Shown here: positions 1 through 12,254 of the stretch, one piece after another | Layout of the letters: each line of letters begins with the position of its first letter | Numbering within the stretch: position 1 is the stretch's first letter | Assembly (NCBI GenBank): GCA_025449115.1 | Contig: JAHLKC010000026.1 | Location: forward strand, 248,001-312,000 | Reading direction: 5' to 3' | Length of the DNA stretch: 64,000 nt | Source of the DNA: Chytridium lagenaria | Lineage: Eukaryota > Chytridiomycota > Chytridiomycetes > Chytridiales > Chytridiaceae | Translations under genes and position numbers: made by a program | Notes under the pieces: model-generated | The model's database searches: none | Seen by the model: only the letters and a program-made list of their open reading frames with translations | Told to the model about the DNA's origin: nothing

Positions 1-1729
1 AAGGTCCTTCATCCCCTTCAGAAAGCTCTGCGTCGGTTAAATCTTAAGGGTACAACCTTGGTGAACGAAAGCTTTTCAAACGTCATCGAACTATACGATG
101 AACTTTTCTCAAAATTGGAAAAGTCGACCGATTTAGCGTCTTGCGATCGCTTTATTAACGCACTCTCTGTCCTTTTAATGTTTTGCTGTCGAAAGCAGAG
201 GCCTGAATTTGCTCAAGAGATTCTGCAGAAGTTTCTTGCGGATCTTGGCACCGTAAATGAAGATATTCGTTCACGTCTCTTACAGCCTGGACCCTTTCGA
301 ACTCTTTTGACATACTACTGCAGTGTGGATAACAAGCAGGCGGCGTTGGAAGGTAATATAAGCTGTTTGCATGTTTTTTGTTTAAGTCTGGAGCTAACAT
401 TTATGGGTTTTAGTTATCCGAACTATGCGGACGACCGGAATCAAACCCAAACTGCGAGATATTGAGCCTTTGGTTTTTATGTGCAAAGTACAAGATGCTG
501 CATTTGCTCTCTCCGTCCTAGAATCATTCCACTTGGAGAAGCCGCCATTACCCGTCTTGAACAAAGTCCTGTCGTTGTGCTTAGAATCCGGGGAGCCCCT
601 CTCACAACAAGCAGGAAGTTTATATGAACGCATCTTGCATTTGAATAGAGATATTCCACCGGCGGAAACCATTGGTGTTTTCCTAGATCATACCAAAAAT
701 CTCCGTGATATGGAGTCGATTTTTGAGGATTCTATTCGCTTCAACTTGTTGGCACACAAGTCAATTCAGATGTCTCTGCTAAGTTGCGTCAAGAGTCTCG
801 CTCTCAAGGACCACGGCACTTCCAACTGGTTTCCAATATTCTACGACTTTGTTCTCCGTTTGCAAAATTCGGCGACTCTTCGTCCAAGTGCGCTTCTGTT
901 CATCCTGAGGGCACAACTTGAAGCTGGGGAGATCGAAATGGCATCTTCTTTCTTTAAGCGCAACCGGAAGGCTTTCGCATACGTTCCGCGTCTTTCGATT
1001 CTGCATTCAATTGCAAGATCAAAGTCGTTAGAAAAAATTAAAGAGAGCAATATTGTTTGGGAGCTCTTGTCTGACATCACTCAAACACAGTCATGGAGAT
1101 CATGCCAAACAAAAGAGCTTTGTGCAATAATTGTACTTTTCGGGCGCATGGGTGATTTGACGGGTCTCCGTTACCTTGCTATACTAGCGCAAGAAAGCCA
1201 TGCTGGATCTCCTATCCCTGTCAAGCTAGGGGTGACGGAAGTCAATCCACCCATACGCTTTTCCGCACAACAAGAAGATTATATTCGCCAACAGTCCAGG
1301 TGTGATAACCGCAGCATTTTGCGCGCTTTTGTAGAGGCCTTCGCTAGCTCGGTCATCAATGAGCCTGTTGTGTCATGCGACTTGCTTTCAACATATGGTC
1401 CAACGGCAAACCTGATTGAGGATGACATATACGTCATTCTCAGAGCTCCTGGGGCACCTCTCAGACACATCGTTAGAACTGCCATCAAACTGGGGAAGAT
1501 GCTTTCTGTGGACAAGGTCCGAATCGCTCTGGCCCAATCCTATCAGTTAGCATCTCAAACCACAAACGGTGAACCAAAGCCTGCGGTTGATGTGGAGGAA
1601 CTTTCCAAAGCTTTAGTGGCCGACGTAAATGAAGTTTTGGCGGGAGACGATATCCTTCAACAAATCACAATTCTTTCCTCACTGACACCGTCATCAAAAA
1701 CGAAACCATCGTTGAATCTAACGCAATAA
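1..1729 (+). CDS. PPR-like helical-repeat protein, 5' partial
   Basis: The reading frame is open from base 1, so the start lies upstream of the window. Two exons are seen (1-352 and 414-1729), joined across a 61-nt GT-AG intron that restores frame, giving about 555 visible residues ending at TAA. The protein is all-helical in appearance. One stretch around the splice junction (FRTLLTYYCSVDNKQAALEV followed by IRTMRTTGIKP) has the spacing of a pentatricopeptide repeat, which suggests an organellar RNA-binding or mitochondrial translation factor. That role is inference from repeat character only; no catalytic motif is seen. No internal frameshift is apparent, unlike most neighbours. The gene converges on APN2, whose stop lies 18 bp beyond. 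An unrelated helical-repeat protein is possible. Confidence 0.7.
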
Positions 1730-1747
1730 TATAATTTGACAATGACG

Positions 1748-3638
1748 CTACACGTCGTCGCCTTTTCGTTTTGAACCACCCTTCTTCCACAAGAAAAAAT
1801 CACATCGGAATTCTGTCAATTTTTGACCTTTCTTCAATTTTACAATACCATCGCCAGCCTCAGTCCCATCCACATTTTTACCGTCAGATGGACCTACAGG
1901 CCGCGCACAAAGAAAAAAAAACCTGCCGTTGTTAGGCCCAGGTTTGTTGACCTACGGTAAAGGAAAAAAGGTTGGTAAAACAGGTTTTCAATTAAAAAGA
2001 GAATGGTAACAGACCCGAAACTCCTTAGCTGGCTCCTCATGATGACATTTGGGTATGGTTGGTGGAACTAATAATGTTTTCCAGGCTGCTGCTGCCGCTT
2101 TTGAGGACATGGACGCGTTTGATTGTGGCCATTCTAATGAACTACTGTCTGTCGACTGAGTTCCTATCTCTTCTTCTTGCCGAACAGAATCACTTTGTGG
2201 GGCAGCTCGCAGAATATCAGGTATCCAAGGTTTGCTAGGATCTTTATCTTGCCGTGACTCTTTCGGTTGAGCAAAAAAGACTTAATATTCGTTTGTTTCG
2301 GCTTCGACGGAAACTTTGCCTTTGAAGTAAGAATCTTTGCGTCATTGACCTTGAGACGTTTGCGGCATCTTCATTCTGACTAGCAAGAGCCTCAGATCCA
2401 CTACTGACCCATCTTTTTAGTGATGTCTGCGATCCACTAAACTCTTTCCAAAACTTTGCGCAAAGCTTAGGCGGTTCGCGAACAACACCTTCTGAAGCAC
2501 CCATTGCCTCAGAGAGCTTTTTTCCGGTATCTGGATGAACGTCGTGGAATTCTACGTATACCGGACAGTGGATCAGATCCCATTATAGATGCATCAATAT
2601 CGCATGACTTCATCCAAGGTAGTAGTCCTGCCGTGCATGTAATATAATCTATCCGCGTTCCATAGTTGGACTTTCTTATTATGTTATAAAATTGATGTAA
2701 CAAAAAGTACCTTGCATCGATCAAGGTATTCCAACAAGTAAAGGCGCCTCTTCTTTCGGGATGGAAATATCTGAACAAGTCTACCATGTTTCCCTGCGGC
2801 AGAAGAAATGTATCCATCCATCGCCGAGACGGGGTATCCTCGAACTTATCGATGTTTTTCAGTATGCATTTGCCTGGATCACAATGATCAATCTCCCGAT
2901 GACACACATTAAAATCCCCGACAACCATCACTTCACGACCACTCGCAACCAGAATGGCCACCTTATGACCAATTGCTAAATGAAATCTATACCTGGTTGA
3001 GTATGGCTTCGTCAACTTTTTTTTCCAACTTATGCTTAAATTCCTGTCGTTCATCCGTTCCATTGGGAAAATAGATCTGAGAAGGGTGTAAGCTTTGTTC
3101 ATATATAAGCTTCTACATTTAGCAAAACAAACAGTTTATGATCCGTAACAACAACGCGGCCTTCCGTATCGAGAGCTTGTAGCTCTTTTTCCGAGAAAAT
3201 ATCTAAGAAAATATCGGTGCTCCGTGAAGAAAAACAGTCCTCGCTATCATGTGGCGTCGTTGGCCCTGTCCTGGTGTAAGTTGTCACTCCAGAATATCCC
3301 GCACGATTCTACAGCTATAAGTGAAATGTCCTTCCGAAGTAGTCTACCTTGTTAAAAGCAAAAAAAGCATCGAATCCCGGAACCAAAGCAATTTGTGAAT
3401 CCACTCTCGCCCTATTCAGCTTGAATTCCTGAAAGCAGAAAATGTCGGCGTGGAGGAGCCTAAATAGCTCCTCACATGAATTCAGATCGGTCTGGGATTC
3501 CTAAAAGATTGGTATGGATCTATTTACGGTTTCCTTACAATTATCGCCTTTATTCCCTGAAAATCCGTTTCGTGTGAGGTGTAAATGAATGGTGTACATG
3601 GGTGAACTCACATTCACATTCCAAGAGAGCAACCGCAT
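1748..3638 (-). CDS. APN2: AP endonuclease 2 (APN2/APEX2), frameshifted in the assembly
   Basis: This is an ExoIII-type class II AP endonuclease of base-excision repair in the nucleus. The protein starts MRLLSWNVN and an intron follows at once. Next come the catalytic-Glu segment FCFQEFKLNR, the GDFNVCHREIDHCDP motif, the NYGTRIDYI segment and a terminal GSD-HCPV motif. Downstream is a PCNA-binding-like box (QTNIKSFF) and a C-terminal zf-GRF finger (KCHHEEP, then GPNNGRFFFLCARP and EFRCDFFLW). The GRF region is split by an intron starting GTCTGT. These modules and their order are diagnostic of APN2 rather than APN1 or APE1. At least four single-base frame breaks interrupt it: in an A-run near 3020, an extra C at GSD-HCPV near 2573, one near 2346, and one in a T-run near 2281. 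Assembly error is preferred because conservation resumes in frame each time. Confidence 0.88.
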
Positions 3639-3664
3639 CGAATCTGTGTGACATTCAAGCAGAC

Positions 3665-5404
3665 ATGCCTACAACGACTAAAGTGCTGGCGAAAGACGAG
3701 GTAAAGCGATGACTGCATGCCGTTAAATTGCTCATCCTGTGTAGATTTTGCGCTTGATCGTCAAGTAGGGTGCTCAATATTTGAGTTTTGTTAATGTCAT
3801 TAGCCAACTGCAGGATTATGGATTCAATTCCATCTCGCAAGTTGTTGCTGAAGCATGTGGAGTTTCCTACAATTTTTCACCTTCATCAAGACTAGCGGAA
3901 CTATGTGCAGCTGCGACTTATGGGGTTGGAAAGCATTTTTACTGGAAGCGCTGATTTATTTAGAATCCGGTGATGTCGGAGGCGGAGGCGGAGGACATAG
4001 GGACAAGGACATGGATGACGAGGATGACAGGGAAGGCGAGGGACTCAATTTGGAATCAGCAACAGGATGTAGTGTTATATCTCTGTCTTCCTTATCAGGT
4101 TAATTTGTAAACCAGCGTCCAAAACATCTCCAAATTACAATCCGTGGTTTACAACAATCCACAAAGAGGCCGTCCGAACTGCTGGTTCGTGTTGTTCCGG
4201 AATAAATCTAAAGTTTTCAAGCTTTCAGTGTTGATGGGCGATTCATCGCAACTGGATCTGCTGACACGTCGTTAAAAGTGCTGGATGTCGCAAAGATTCG
4301 TGATGCTCACAGAGGCGGAGGTTCTGAGCCAGCTGAGAAACCAGTGATTCGGACCCTGTATGATCATCAGTTGGCTGTCAATGACGTTGCGTTCCACCCG
4401 AACGGATCTGTGTTAGCAAGTTGTTCAGACGATATGAGTATTAAGTTGTACGATTTGCAGAAACCCAATGTGAAAAGGAGTTTTAGATATCTACAAGTAA
4501 GCTTACTTAAGTGGGGCGACGATAGCTAATTATTTTCCTCAAGGATGCTGCTCCAATTAACTCCATTGCTTATCACCCTTCTGGAGATTTTCTCATTGCA
4601 GGAACTGATCATGACGCGATTCGTATCTTTGACATTCAGGTTAGTTTTCTTTTCTTACACTGACTAACTTTTTGTCAGACTTTTAAGTGTTATACTCCTT
4701 CCACAGGTGGTGAAGATCTAAGGGGGGCAATCAATATGGTACCGGAATTTCTCCTACATGGTTTAACAGAAACTAGGTTCGATTTGCACCGAAAGCAAAC
4801 TTTTTGGTATTTAGATACTTCGTTATATAACTAAAAACTGTAACAGCGGCGGCGGGTGCTGATGGAACTGTGAGATTATACGATACTGTTTCTGGACGTT
4901 TGATCAATGCAATCAGGCAAGCTCATAATGGGGCACCTGTGGCATCAGTTCAGTTTTCACAAAACGGTCGATACCTTCTTTCTGCAGGACAGGATTCACA
5001 TCCTCGAATGTGGGAGCTGAGTACTGGGAAACTCGTGCAGACGTTTGATGGAGTTTCGCAATCGGTATGAGGAAATATGAAATGGCGATTTTTCTAATTT
5101 GTAAAGAAATGTTTAATCAATGCGACGTTTTCTTCAAACGATGCTTTTGTTCTTTCTGCGGACGAGTATTCGAACATGATTGTGTGTTGGACGCGCGTAC
5201 AGGTTTGTTATTATTTTGGTGGTTTCGTAAAATAAAAAACCCATCTATAGGATCGTTATTGCGGAAATACACAAGCGGTATAAATTTATTCGGTATGTTA
5301 ATTTTAACGAATATCCAGGTCATCAAAAGCTAGTTCGTGGTATCGCTACGTCACCAACTGATGGAGCGTTCGTGACATTCAGTGATGATAATAGGGCAAG
5401 GTAG
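3665..5404 (+). CDS. CSTF1: Cleavage stimulation factor subunit 1 (CstF-50), WD40 protein
   Basis: This is a WD40 subunit of the pre-mRNA cleavage/polyadenylation stimulation factor. The start ATG at 3665 opens a 36-nt exon; introns at 3701-3744 and 3765-3803 (39 nt) follow. The N-terminal dimerisation-type helix reads ILRLIVNQLQDYGFNSIS. An acidic Gly-rich linker precedes the WD40 blades. Blade motifs in order are GRFIATGSADTSLKVLD, GSVLASCSDDMSIKLYD, GDFLIAGTDHDAIRIFD, AAGADGTVRLYD, RYLLSAGQDSHPRMWEL, a blade ending MIVCW, and TDGAFVTFSDDNRAR. The C-terminal DD-RAR ending is typical of CstF-50. About nine short introns are needed. One base appears missing at the MIVCW-DART junction near 5191. 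The final stop could be the TAG at 5402, or a further short exon after 5470. Confidence 0.87.
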
Positions 5405-5513
5405 GGGTATCGATTAAATCCCGATGTGCACTTAAATTATTGTGGAAAAAAAAACCCATTATATTTAATAGATTATATGCGTTTGATCGCGGTATACCAA
5501 TAAAAGTGTCAAT

Positions 5514-7703
5514 TTATAATCGTGCCCTCACAGGTTCAAGCCGATATTGCAGCTCCTTAAGAGGCCGTGCAGTAGGTTCCCAACCATCCAACATGGCCAA
5601 CAGTTCCTCTAAATGAGACCGCAAAGAATCATTCCCCAACACATTCTTATCCATGAGAATCTTCGCCATGATCCAGGGAGGTAATACGGGTTCAGTTTTG
5701 ACGGGGACACCATATCTCTGTCTCTTTTAATGGAACCTGCGAGACCCGATGAGTTTCGGATCGCCATGACTTTATCGGGAATGGGTTCAACGTATTCTTC
5801 ACCGGGTTTACGGTTGTTTGCGGCTTTGGACAACCAGTCGGAACCTAGCGGGCCGGTTGTAAAGTTGGGACGGTTGGAGTTTGGAGAAAGAGGTGTTGAG
5901 GGACTGGTATCGGGTGTGATGACGTGGCCAGGGACGCCGTTTCCCATCGCCCAAGCCACAGCAATACTAAAATGTTCAAAAAGGTTGGAAAAGTAAACTT
6001 ACGTATAGGTGTTAAGTTCCTCGTAAAGTGTTTGATGGCCCTGCGTTCCAAATCCATACAAATTTCCTTCAAGAAACTCGCTCAAGTACACTATCAACCC
6101 TCTATCCGAAATCCCTGCATTTCTCAACCTCAGCGCGTACACAACGAGGTGTGAAAGGAAATCCGGGGTGTAATCTACACCTTCAATGTAAATAGCTCGG
6201 TATATAGATGGATGTTGAAATCCATGCATAGTCGCGGAATAAAGCTTTAAAAGGGATTATTCATAAGTTGTGGTAATAGACTTACAGGAACCACTTGATC
6301 ATACCAGCTCCCCACTGCAACCACTTTCGTCCCAGACGCAAGAACATCAGCCATACCGTCCTGATATTTTCTTGCGATCCTCGACCCCCAATCATTAAAC
6401 TCAAACAGCTCCCTCGCAGCATCCGCCTCAAAGTACTTGACAATCAAATTTGATTTTAACGGTGGAAACGTCCTAAAATACACAACATCAGTACGCATTT
6501 TAAATTTCCAACCAAACCATGAGATATCCCTGCCATCGCCAACACGCAACACCGCTGTCTCCCAGGATCCACGATCCCCTCCTTGATCAGCCTGGCGAAA
6601 AGCAAAATGGAAACAGGCGTTCCCTGACTATGTGCCGCAACCAGCACCAAATCCGCTTTTCGCAGTTTCTCAAGCCATCCTGTTTCGGGACGCACAAGTT
6701 GACGGTACAAAAGTTCCACACGTTCCTCTACTTTGCCTTCCCCCTCTAACGGCATCAAGGTGATGGCATCGTTCTTTAGGGTGATGCCGTAGCGGCGGAG
6801 GAAAAAGCGGCGACAGCCTTGGGCCATTTTTTCGGCGAAATGTTGGGAGGTACCGGTGGGTTCGCCAACAACTGTGAAGGGTAAAAATGAGAAATACGGA
6901 AATACGTAAGGGGGGTTGAGGAAGTAGATTACGGATGAATTATTACCTCTTTGCAGTAAACGACCGGGAAACCACCCATGAACACCTAAAACAGCAACGT
7001 TCTGTATATCATACGGCGTCCGCATAAGTCGTCCAATAGCTTTCTCAATTCTCCCTACTGGCCTTGCCGTCCAAGGGAAAAAAATTCTACTAATATAATA
7101 AAGCAACCTCTGATACAGCCGTTTCGGTGGCGACACTCTTGACACGGTGTTATCCGGCATCAGCTGTGCTTCATACGACGCAGCACCATGTTTTGCGGTT
7201 TAACCGCCTTAAGGTTCTTGGCTTGCATGCGGTTGGCGACGGCGTTTTGAAGGGCTCGAACGGCGGCGCTTTGAAAAGTGCCGAGACGGCGGGGAGGTGG
7301 GGATCGAGAGGAGGCGGGGGAGGGGGGAGGGGTTCTGTGGGTGGTTCGTCGCCGATCATGACGTCGCTGAGACGGTCGGGTTTTGCGGGGATGTCGATGG
7401 GTTTGATACGTGATGCTGGAATGGAGAGACGGACGCGGGGATCGGAGCGCTTAGGAGGATCATGCGGAGGATCTTGAGGGATGGAGGGTTTCGGGATGCG
7501 AGGGTCGGTGAGTGAAGGGGGTGGGATTGGGTTGGTATGGTTGGGTCTGGTTTGGGATCGATAGCATGGGTAGATGTCGACTCTGCTTCCGATGATGCGT
7601 GGGAGGATGATCCGTCTGCTGTTTCTGGCATCCCTGTGGATAGAGTCTTTTGCCCATCTTCCGATGACGGATCCTTCGCACCCGAACCAGTTTTTGATGC
7701 CAT
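5514..7703 (-). CDS. Putative alpha/beta-hydrolase (lipase-like), conserved fungal family
   Basis: The start is the ATG at 7703 (MASKTGSGAKD), followed by a disordered Ser/Pro/Thr-rich N-terminus of about 200 residues. The folded part begins near 7150 (SPPKRLYQRLLYYISRIFF) and contains NVAVLGVHGWFPGRLLQR, an oxyanion-type HG, then LVLVAAHSQGTPVSILL. The latter fits the nucleophile elbow of a serine hydrolase (A-H-S-Q-G). A later segment, VVAVGSWYDQVVPV, could carry the acid residue, and SATMHGFQHPSIYRA could carry the His. The protein ends ELQYRLEPVRARL-stop. Several introns and at least two frame breaks are needed in the N-terminal part. Substrate and location are unknown. The hydrolase assignment is from motif arrangement, not a recognised named gene. 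Confidence 0.72.
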
Positions 7704-8061
7704 CAACAACCGGTGGTCAAGTGATGTAAAATGCCGAAATGTCACAAAACTAAAGTTAACTTTACTAATAAACATTTTGTCACATATATAAAATCAGGAA
7801 AGTGTGAAAGGGAATATCAAACATACGAGCTGATTTGATAAAAGTTATCACAACTGTTATTCCACGATCAGCAATAAACCCCGTTGAGGCAGTACAAGCG
7901 TGGTTCTCGTTTGTTGCTACTTTCGGCCTGGGACACCATCAAAGATCAGAGGCATCATGATAATGCGCGATATCTGATTTAAGTCAAAACAGCTCTTGAA
8001 AAAATAAAAATCGCAAAAAGACATTGAAAAGAACAACTCAGAACACTGTTATATTTATAAC
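7704..8061. other. Intergenic, between hydrolase start and P450 stop
   Basis: About 360 bases upstream of the hydrolase ATG and downstream of the P450 stop, both on the minus strand. It must hold the hydrolase promoter and the P450 3' UTR. It is AT-rich and no specific site is recognised. Confidence 0.5.
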
Positions 8062-9944
8062 TCAAACACGCGCCATAAACTTCAACTTTACAGGCTCAGC
8101 CGGCGACGCCCTTATAAAATCGTTCCTGTTGACCCTCGGCTTTCCATTTGACACAAGCTGGAAGTTGTACTGAGTCAACGCCAAACACACAATCATCTTC
8201 AACTCCAATTTGGCAAAGTTCATTCCAAGACACGGGTGACGACCTGCTCCCCATCCAATAAACTCATACATGTCCTTAGAGCTCAACAAGGGGTCGTCAG
8301 CCTTGTTCTCGAAACGGGAGGGCTCAAAGTCATCGGCGTTTTTGTAGAGATCTTCGTTGAGGTGGGTGTCGCCTGAGATATTGTTAGCATCGCAATAATG
8401 GTGAAGGGGGTATACCGGTAGAGTAAGAAAGGAACGATCCATTCGGCAACTCAAACCCATCAACAACAAGACCCGGCCGCATGACGCGACGGAGCATAGT
8501 CGACCCGGCCGTGATGAAACGAACAGTTTCAGCGACACAAGCGTTGAGGGACGGCATTTCATTCTGGAAAGCACCAACAGGTAGAACGCTGACATCAGGG
8601 ACGCCAGATTGAAGGAACGCCGGGACCTTGGCTTCAGCAGCGTGACGAACACAAGCAGACTCAAGGTCAGACAAAATACGGGCCTTCCACTCTGGGCAGC
8701 TCAGGAGGTTAATCACTAACCAAGCAGCCGCCATTCCCGTGTTCAGATATCCTATGAATAAAGTTAGAATATGTGCGTAACAAATGACCGTACCTGCAAA
8801 CAAGGACCCAACGACGAATGAGATAATCTCATACTTGCTATCCCCGGCGTCAAGCAACGTGTCAACGGCGTCCTTTTTCTCACGATACACCCAGAGGCAC
8901 GTTCGGCAGCCCTGGCGTCCAAAATGTCGGAAAGCATGATAAACAAGTCCGTGTTCGCCTTCTTTCGAGCATCACGCGTCTTGGATGGGATCCAGGTGAG
9001 GTAGTTGCTCACAATGCCGGCAGAGTATTCAATGGTAAGGTAAAGCTTCTCTAACTTGCGCTGAAGTTCGAGAGAGTCCGCAATCTCGGAGGGGCCAAGC
9101 ATGCGGACGGTAAGTTGGAAAACTAACTAGACTTCGATTAGTGTCGGGTTGAGATGTGATCAAACCTTGAAAAAGTTCTCGAAAGGGTCCATTTCACCCT
9201 CGCTTCCCCATTTAAGCATATTGGTTCGCATATCTTTGATAAGCTGGGGCAGGACTGGAAGCGCAATTAATATAAATCTTGACTCGATGAGACTTACCAT
9301 CACCCATCCGCTCATTCTTTAAAAGCATACCGATACGTCTCTGGAAAAGACTCATCTTCATTTCCTTCTCGAAATCCTCATTCTGTTTCATAACAGACTG
9401 CACATCGGGAATAGTTCCCTAAAAGAACCTGTCAATACAACAAAAGGCGGACAAAGTCTTACATGAAGAATGGTATATCCATCTTTCATGCTAAGTTTGC
9501 TGTTATCAGAGCTAAAGAAAAACTACGGAAAATCAATGACGACACAGTAAGACTTATTATTCGAACCTGACGAAGGGGTACACCCGAGACATGAAAAACC
9601 CTGTACCCAGCCAACCTGAACTCGAACAAATCACCATGCTTCTTCTGATTCTCCTTCAAAAAGTCATGGCGCTTTGTGAAGAACGCAGGGTTTCCAACAA
9701 CAGGGTAGTAAGGGAGCTACAGCAAACATTAGAAAATCGATGCAGGTAAGAGTGAAAGCCATCGGTTAATTACCAGTGGAGGTTGTCCTTTCTTCTTCCT
9801 AGTGACAGCCACCACAGCCCCGACTCCAACAACAATGGCAGCAGCAGTGATGGCCAAGTTTGTTTTAGGCACATCCTCGACTATTTTGAGCAAGAAGTCG
9901 CGCACTTTCTCAACAACATCTTCAGCGGTACGCAGCAACCACAT
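8062..9944 (-). CDS. Cytochrome P450 monooxygenase (CYP51-like class), membrane-anchored
   Basis: This is a heme-thiolate monooxygenase, predicted in the ER membrane. The start ATG at 9944 gives an N-terminal helix followed by a membrane anchor (NLAITAAAIVVGVGAVVAV) and a basic stop-transfer RKKKG, then the Pro-rich hinge (GQPPL, YYPVVGNPAFF). The I-helix region reads SFVVGSLFAGTV plus a downstream exon NTGMAAAWLVINLL. The ExxR-type region is NACVAETVRF. The heme-binding loop is FIGWGAGRHPCLGMNFAKLE, which fits FxxGxxxCxG with the thiolate Cys. About six short introns occur, and there is one frame break near 8892. The heme loop and the C-terminus resemble CYP51/CYP7-type (group IV) enzymes, but the substrate cannot be named; a true sterol 14-demethylase is not proven. 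Confidence 0.88.
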
Positions 9945-10245
9945 TATTCGATAAATAGATGGATGGAGAAGTTTTTCAAAATGAGGGGATAGGGATAGGG
10001 ATAGGGGATGGTGGGGGTTTTTAAAGGGACGGTTGAATCGGGACCGAAATTCTCAAATGCTTTGCTTTGGCGGCATGGCAAAAAACTGGACATGTCTGAT
10101 TTGTTGATGAGAAGGATAAGGTGAGAAACACCAAGCGGTTATTGCTGATTAGAATGGGACGACCCTTTTTTTATTGAACATTGCAAATACATGACAACTG
10201 GATATTTAAAACATGCACAAAGAAGAGCAAGGGCAAAAACTAGGA
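9945..10245. other. Intergenic between P450 start and BAR-protein stop
   Basis: About 300 bases holding the P450 promoter. A short G/A repeat (GGGATAGGGATAGGGATAGG) lies near 9988-10010, about 50 bp upstream of the P450 ATG. No other recognisable element is seen. Confidence 0.45.
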
Positions 10246-11765
10246 CTAAGAGGAGGGGTGACGGAGGAGGGCCTCGTTGGTGACTTGAAGCTCATCAATT
10301 TCTGGTGCAAGCTCTGCAAGAATCTCATACGCGGTCTTTTAAAAAAGGAAATTAGTAAAAGCGTCCACTATTTAATAAGTAGTCACCTTAAAGTAGACTA
10401 GCTGCGCGGAAACTAGCTCGGCAAGACTTTTCAAAGCAGTTCCTGCACCGCTCTCAACAACCAAAGTCCTTTAAAAAACAAGTCCAAGTAAGTCAACGCG
10501 ACCTATGATACATGGATAAAGATAACCCAATTGCTTACATTTTCCCCATGGCGTCATCAACAACGGCAACAAATTCGTCTTCCATTGCCTCCATCTCACT
10601 GCGCGCAGCCTCCTCACGCTCAGGCTTGGACGCCTTTAATCTGGCCCTTGCGGCATCGTAGGTCAAGCGGGCAGCTTGCACCTTCCTGCGCGCTTTCTAA
10701 AGGGGTTCGAAGAAATGTAAGAATCCCGACTTTCTACTATTAGAAAAAGGCATTACCATTGCATGCGCTATTTGCTGGCTAATAGTAGCAACCATGGGCT
10801 GATGAAACTTTAATGTTGCATCTGAATCCTAGAACACAGGCAAATTGTTAAACGGAGAATCCCGGAAAGACGGTGAAGATTGTAAAGACTACTTACCAGA
10901 TTTAAACGAGCGTTTCCAACCCTTTCGTGTGCAGTTGCGAACTTCCTCAACGCCAGCGCTGGAGATTATTGTAAGTTTTCAGAAATGTAAAGAAGTAGTT
11001 ATTAAAGGCATCTAAACTTACTCAAAGGTTCTTCAGTAGGAAGTCCTGCACTGCCACTAGTTGCCGCCCGTGCAAGAGCATGGCTAAGAGAACGGGGAAT
11101 TTCCTCCCTTGTTGTTGTCGTAGCACCAGCTAAAGAAACGACCTTGCCGCGAACGTTGGTGGCGAAATCGAGAGCGGTCTCGGAGAGAAGGGGCTCGTAG
11201 TCATAATGCGGCTATTGTATAGTATCATATAATATGCACATTATCAGTAATGAGATTAACTCCGCTCATGTAGGTTGACAAGAAAAAGTTTAATAGAAAG
11301 AATGTCGCATTCTTTCCTGGGAAGAATAATATCACTACCTTGGTGTAGTTTTGTGAAACTTTTACAAGACTTTCATGCAAGGCCTTGATCTTATCGACTT
11401 TCTATGCAATAGATGAGATGTAGTTCAGTAATTATGACATTACCTCTTCAAGTTCTTGGAATTTTGTCGGGAGTTCAGTTATATCAGTGGAAGCTCCCAT
11501 CCGCTCTCTCGCGTACTACAATAGTATAATAATCAATTGAAGAGAATCAGCACAACCGTATGTTTATGAATGAATCAACGTAGAGATAAATGCAAACCTG
11601 AGATACTTGCGAAAAGCCTTTCGCAGCTTGCGAGCCCAAAGGCCTGATCCTCTGAGCCAATCCAGAAATGACAGTCGAGATTTGAGAAGAGGCAGGCCTG
11701 GATGCGGTGCCCGTCGGAGATGTAGTGTCAGCAAAGGGGTCGGTCATTGCAGTGGCGGCGCTCAT
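10246..11765 (-). CDS. BAR_2-domain protein, Gvp36-like vesicle-trafficking factor
   Basis: The start ATG at 11765 (MSAATAMTDPFADTTS) follows a short 5' region; the stop is at 10246. After a Ser/Thr/Pro-rich head comes an amphipathic stretch (QISTVISGLAQRIRPLG). Then the family signature follows: YARERMGASTDITELP, FQELE and KVDKIKALHESLVKV, with a PHYDYEP segment. The C-terminal half is a long helix pair (ARRKVQAARLTYDAARARLK, EEAARSEMEAMEDEFVAVVDD) ending with VYFKTAYEILAELAPEIDEL. This order matches the BAR_2 family (PF10455), to which yeast Gvp36 belongs; those proteins bind curved membranes at the Golgi/endosome. About seven introns interrupt it. No frame break was noticed. The specific yeast ortholog is inferred. 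Confidence 0.82.
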
Positions 11766-12254
11766 GTTGTGTCTCTGCAATAGTTTTGTTTTGTGAATTT
11801 TTTCTCAATTCATATTTCTGTTCAGTACTTCAAGGTGCCTTGCCTCTCACTCCCCATGATAGTTGATCTCAAGGCTTTTGCCTGCTTTCTTCAGCCTCAG
11901 CCTACCTATACAATTAGCTTAGCCAGAATCAATTCATAAACAAAGATATTCTTTTATTGTTTTAATAAGTTTGAGAGGGTATCTAAGGTGTATGGTAAAA
12001 GATAAAATACCTACATCGACGGATAGGTTGGGATAATGATGAGATTTGCTGTAGTTCAACATCAGAACGCATAGATGAATGGACAGGCGGGTAGATGGGA
12101 TGTATCGTATCAATAGTTTTTTTTATAATACTTGGGCGTTGGGAGAGATAAGTTCTCTTCGTCATTCACAGTCCGAATAGTCAGACATGTTGTGTAACCC
12201 TTAAGGTTGGAAAGAAAAAAAGCTTTTTGAGGAAAACAAGATTCAAAAATCATC
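11766..12254. promoter_or_regulatory. Divergent intergenic region (BAR protein / acidic protein)
   Basis: About 490 bases between two divergent ATGs (11765 minus, 12255 plus). It must contain both promoters. It is AT-rich, with pyrimidine-rich stretches near 11840-11910. No defined binding site can be named. Confidence 0.45.

Noticed and set aside
1748..3638. APN2 as a pseudogene
   Set aside because: It carries several frameshifts, but all motifs, splice sites and the zf-GRF finger are preserved, and essential genes in the window show the same type and rate of breaks.
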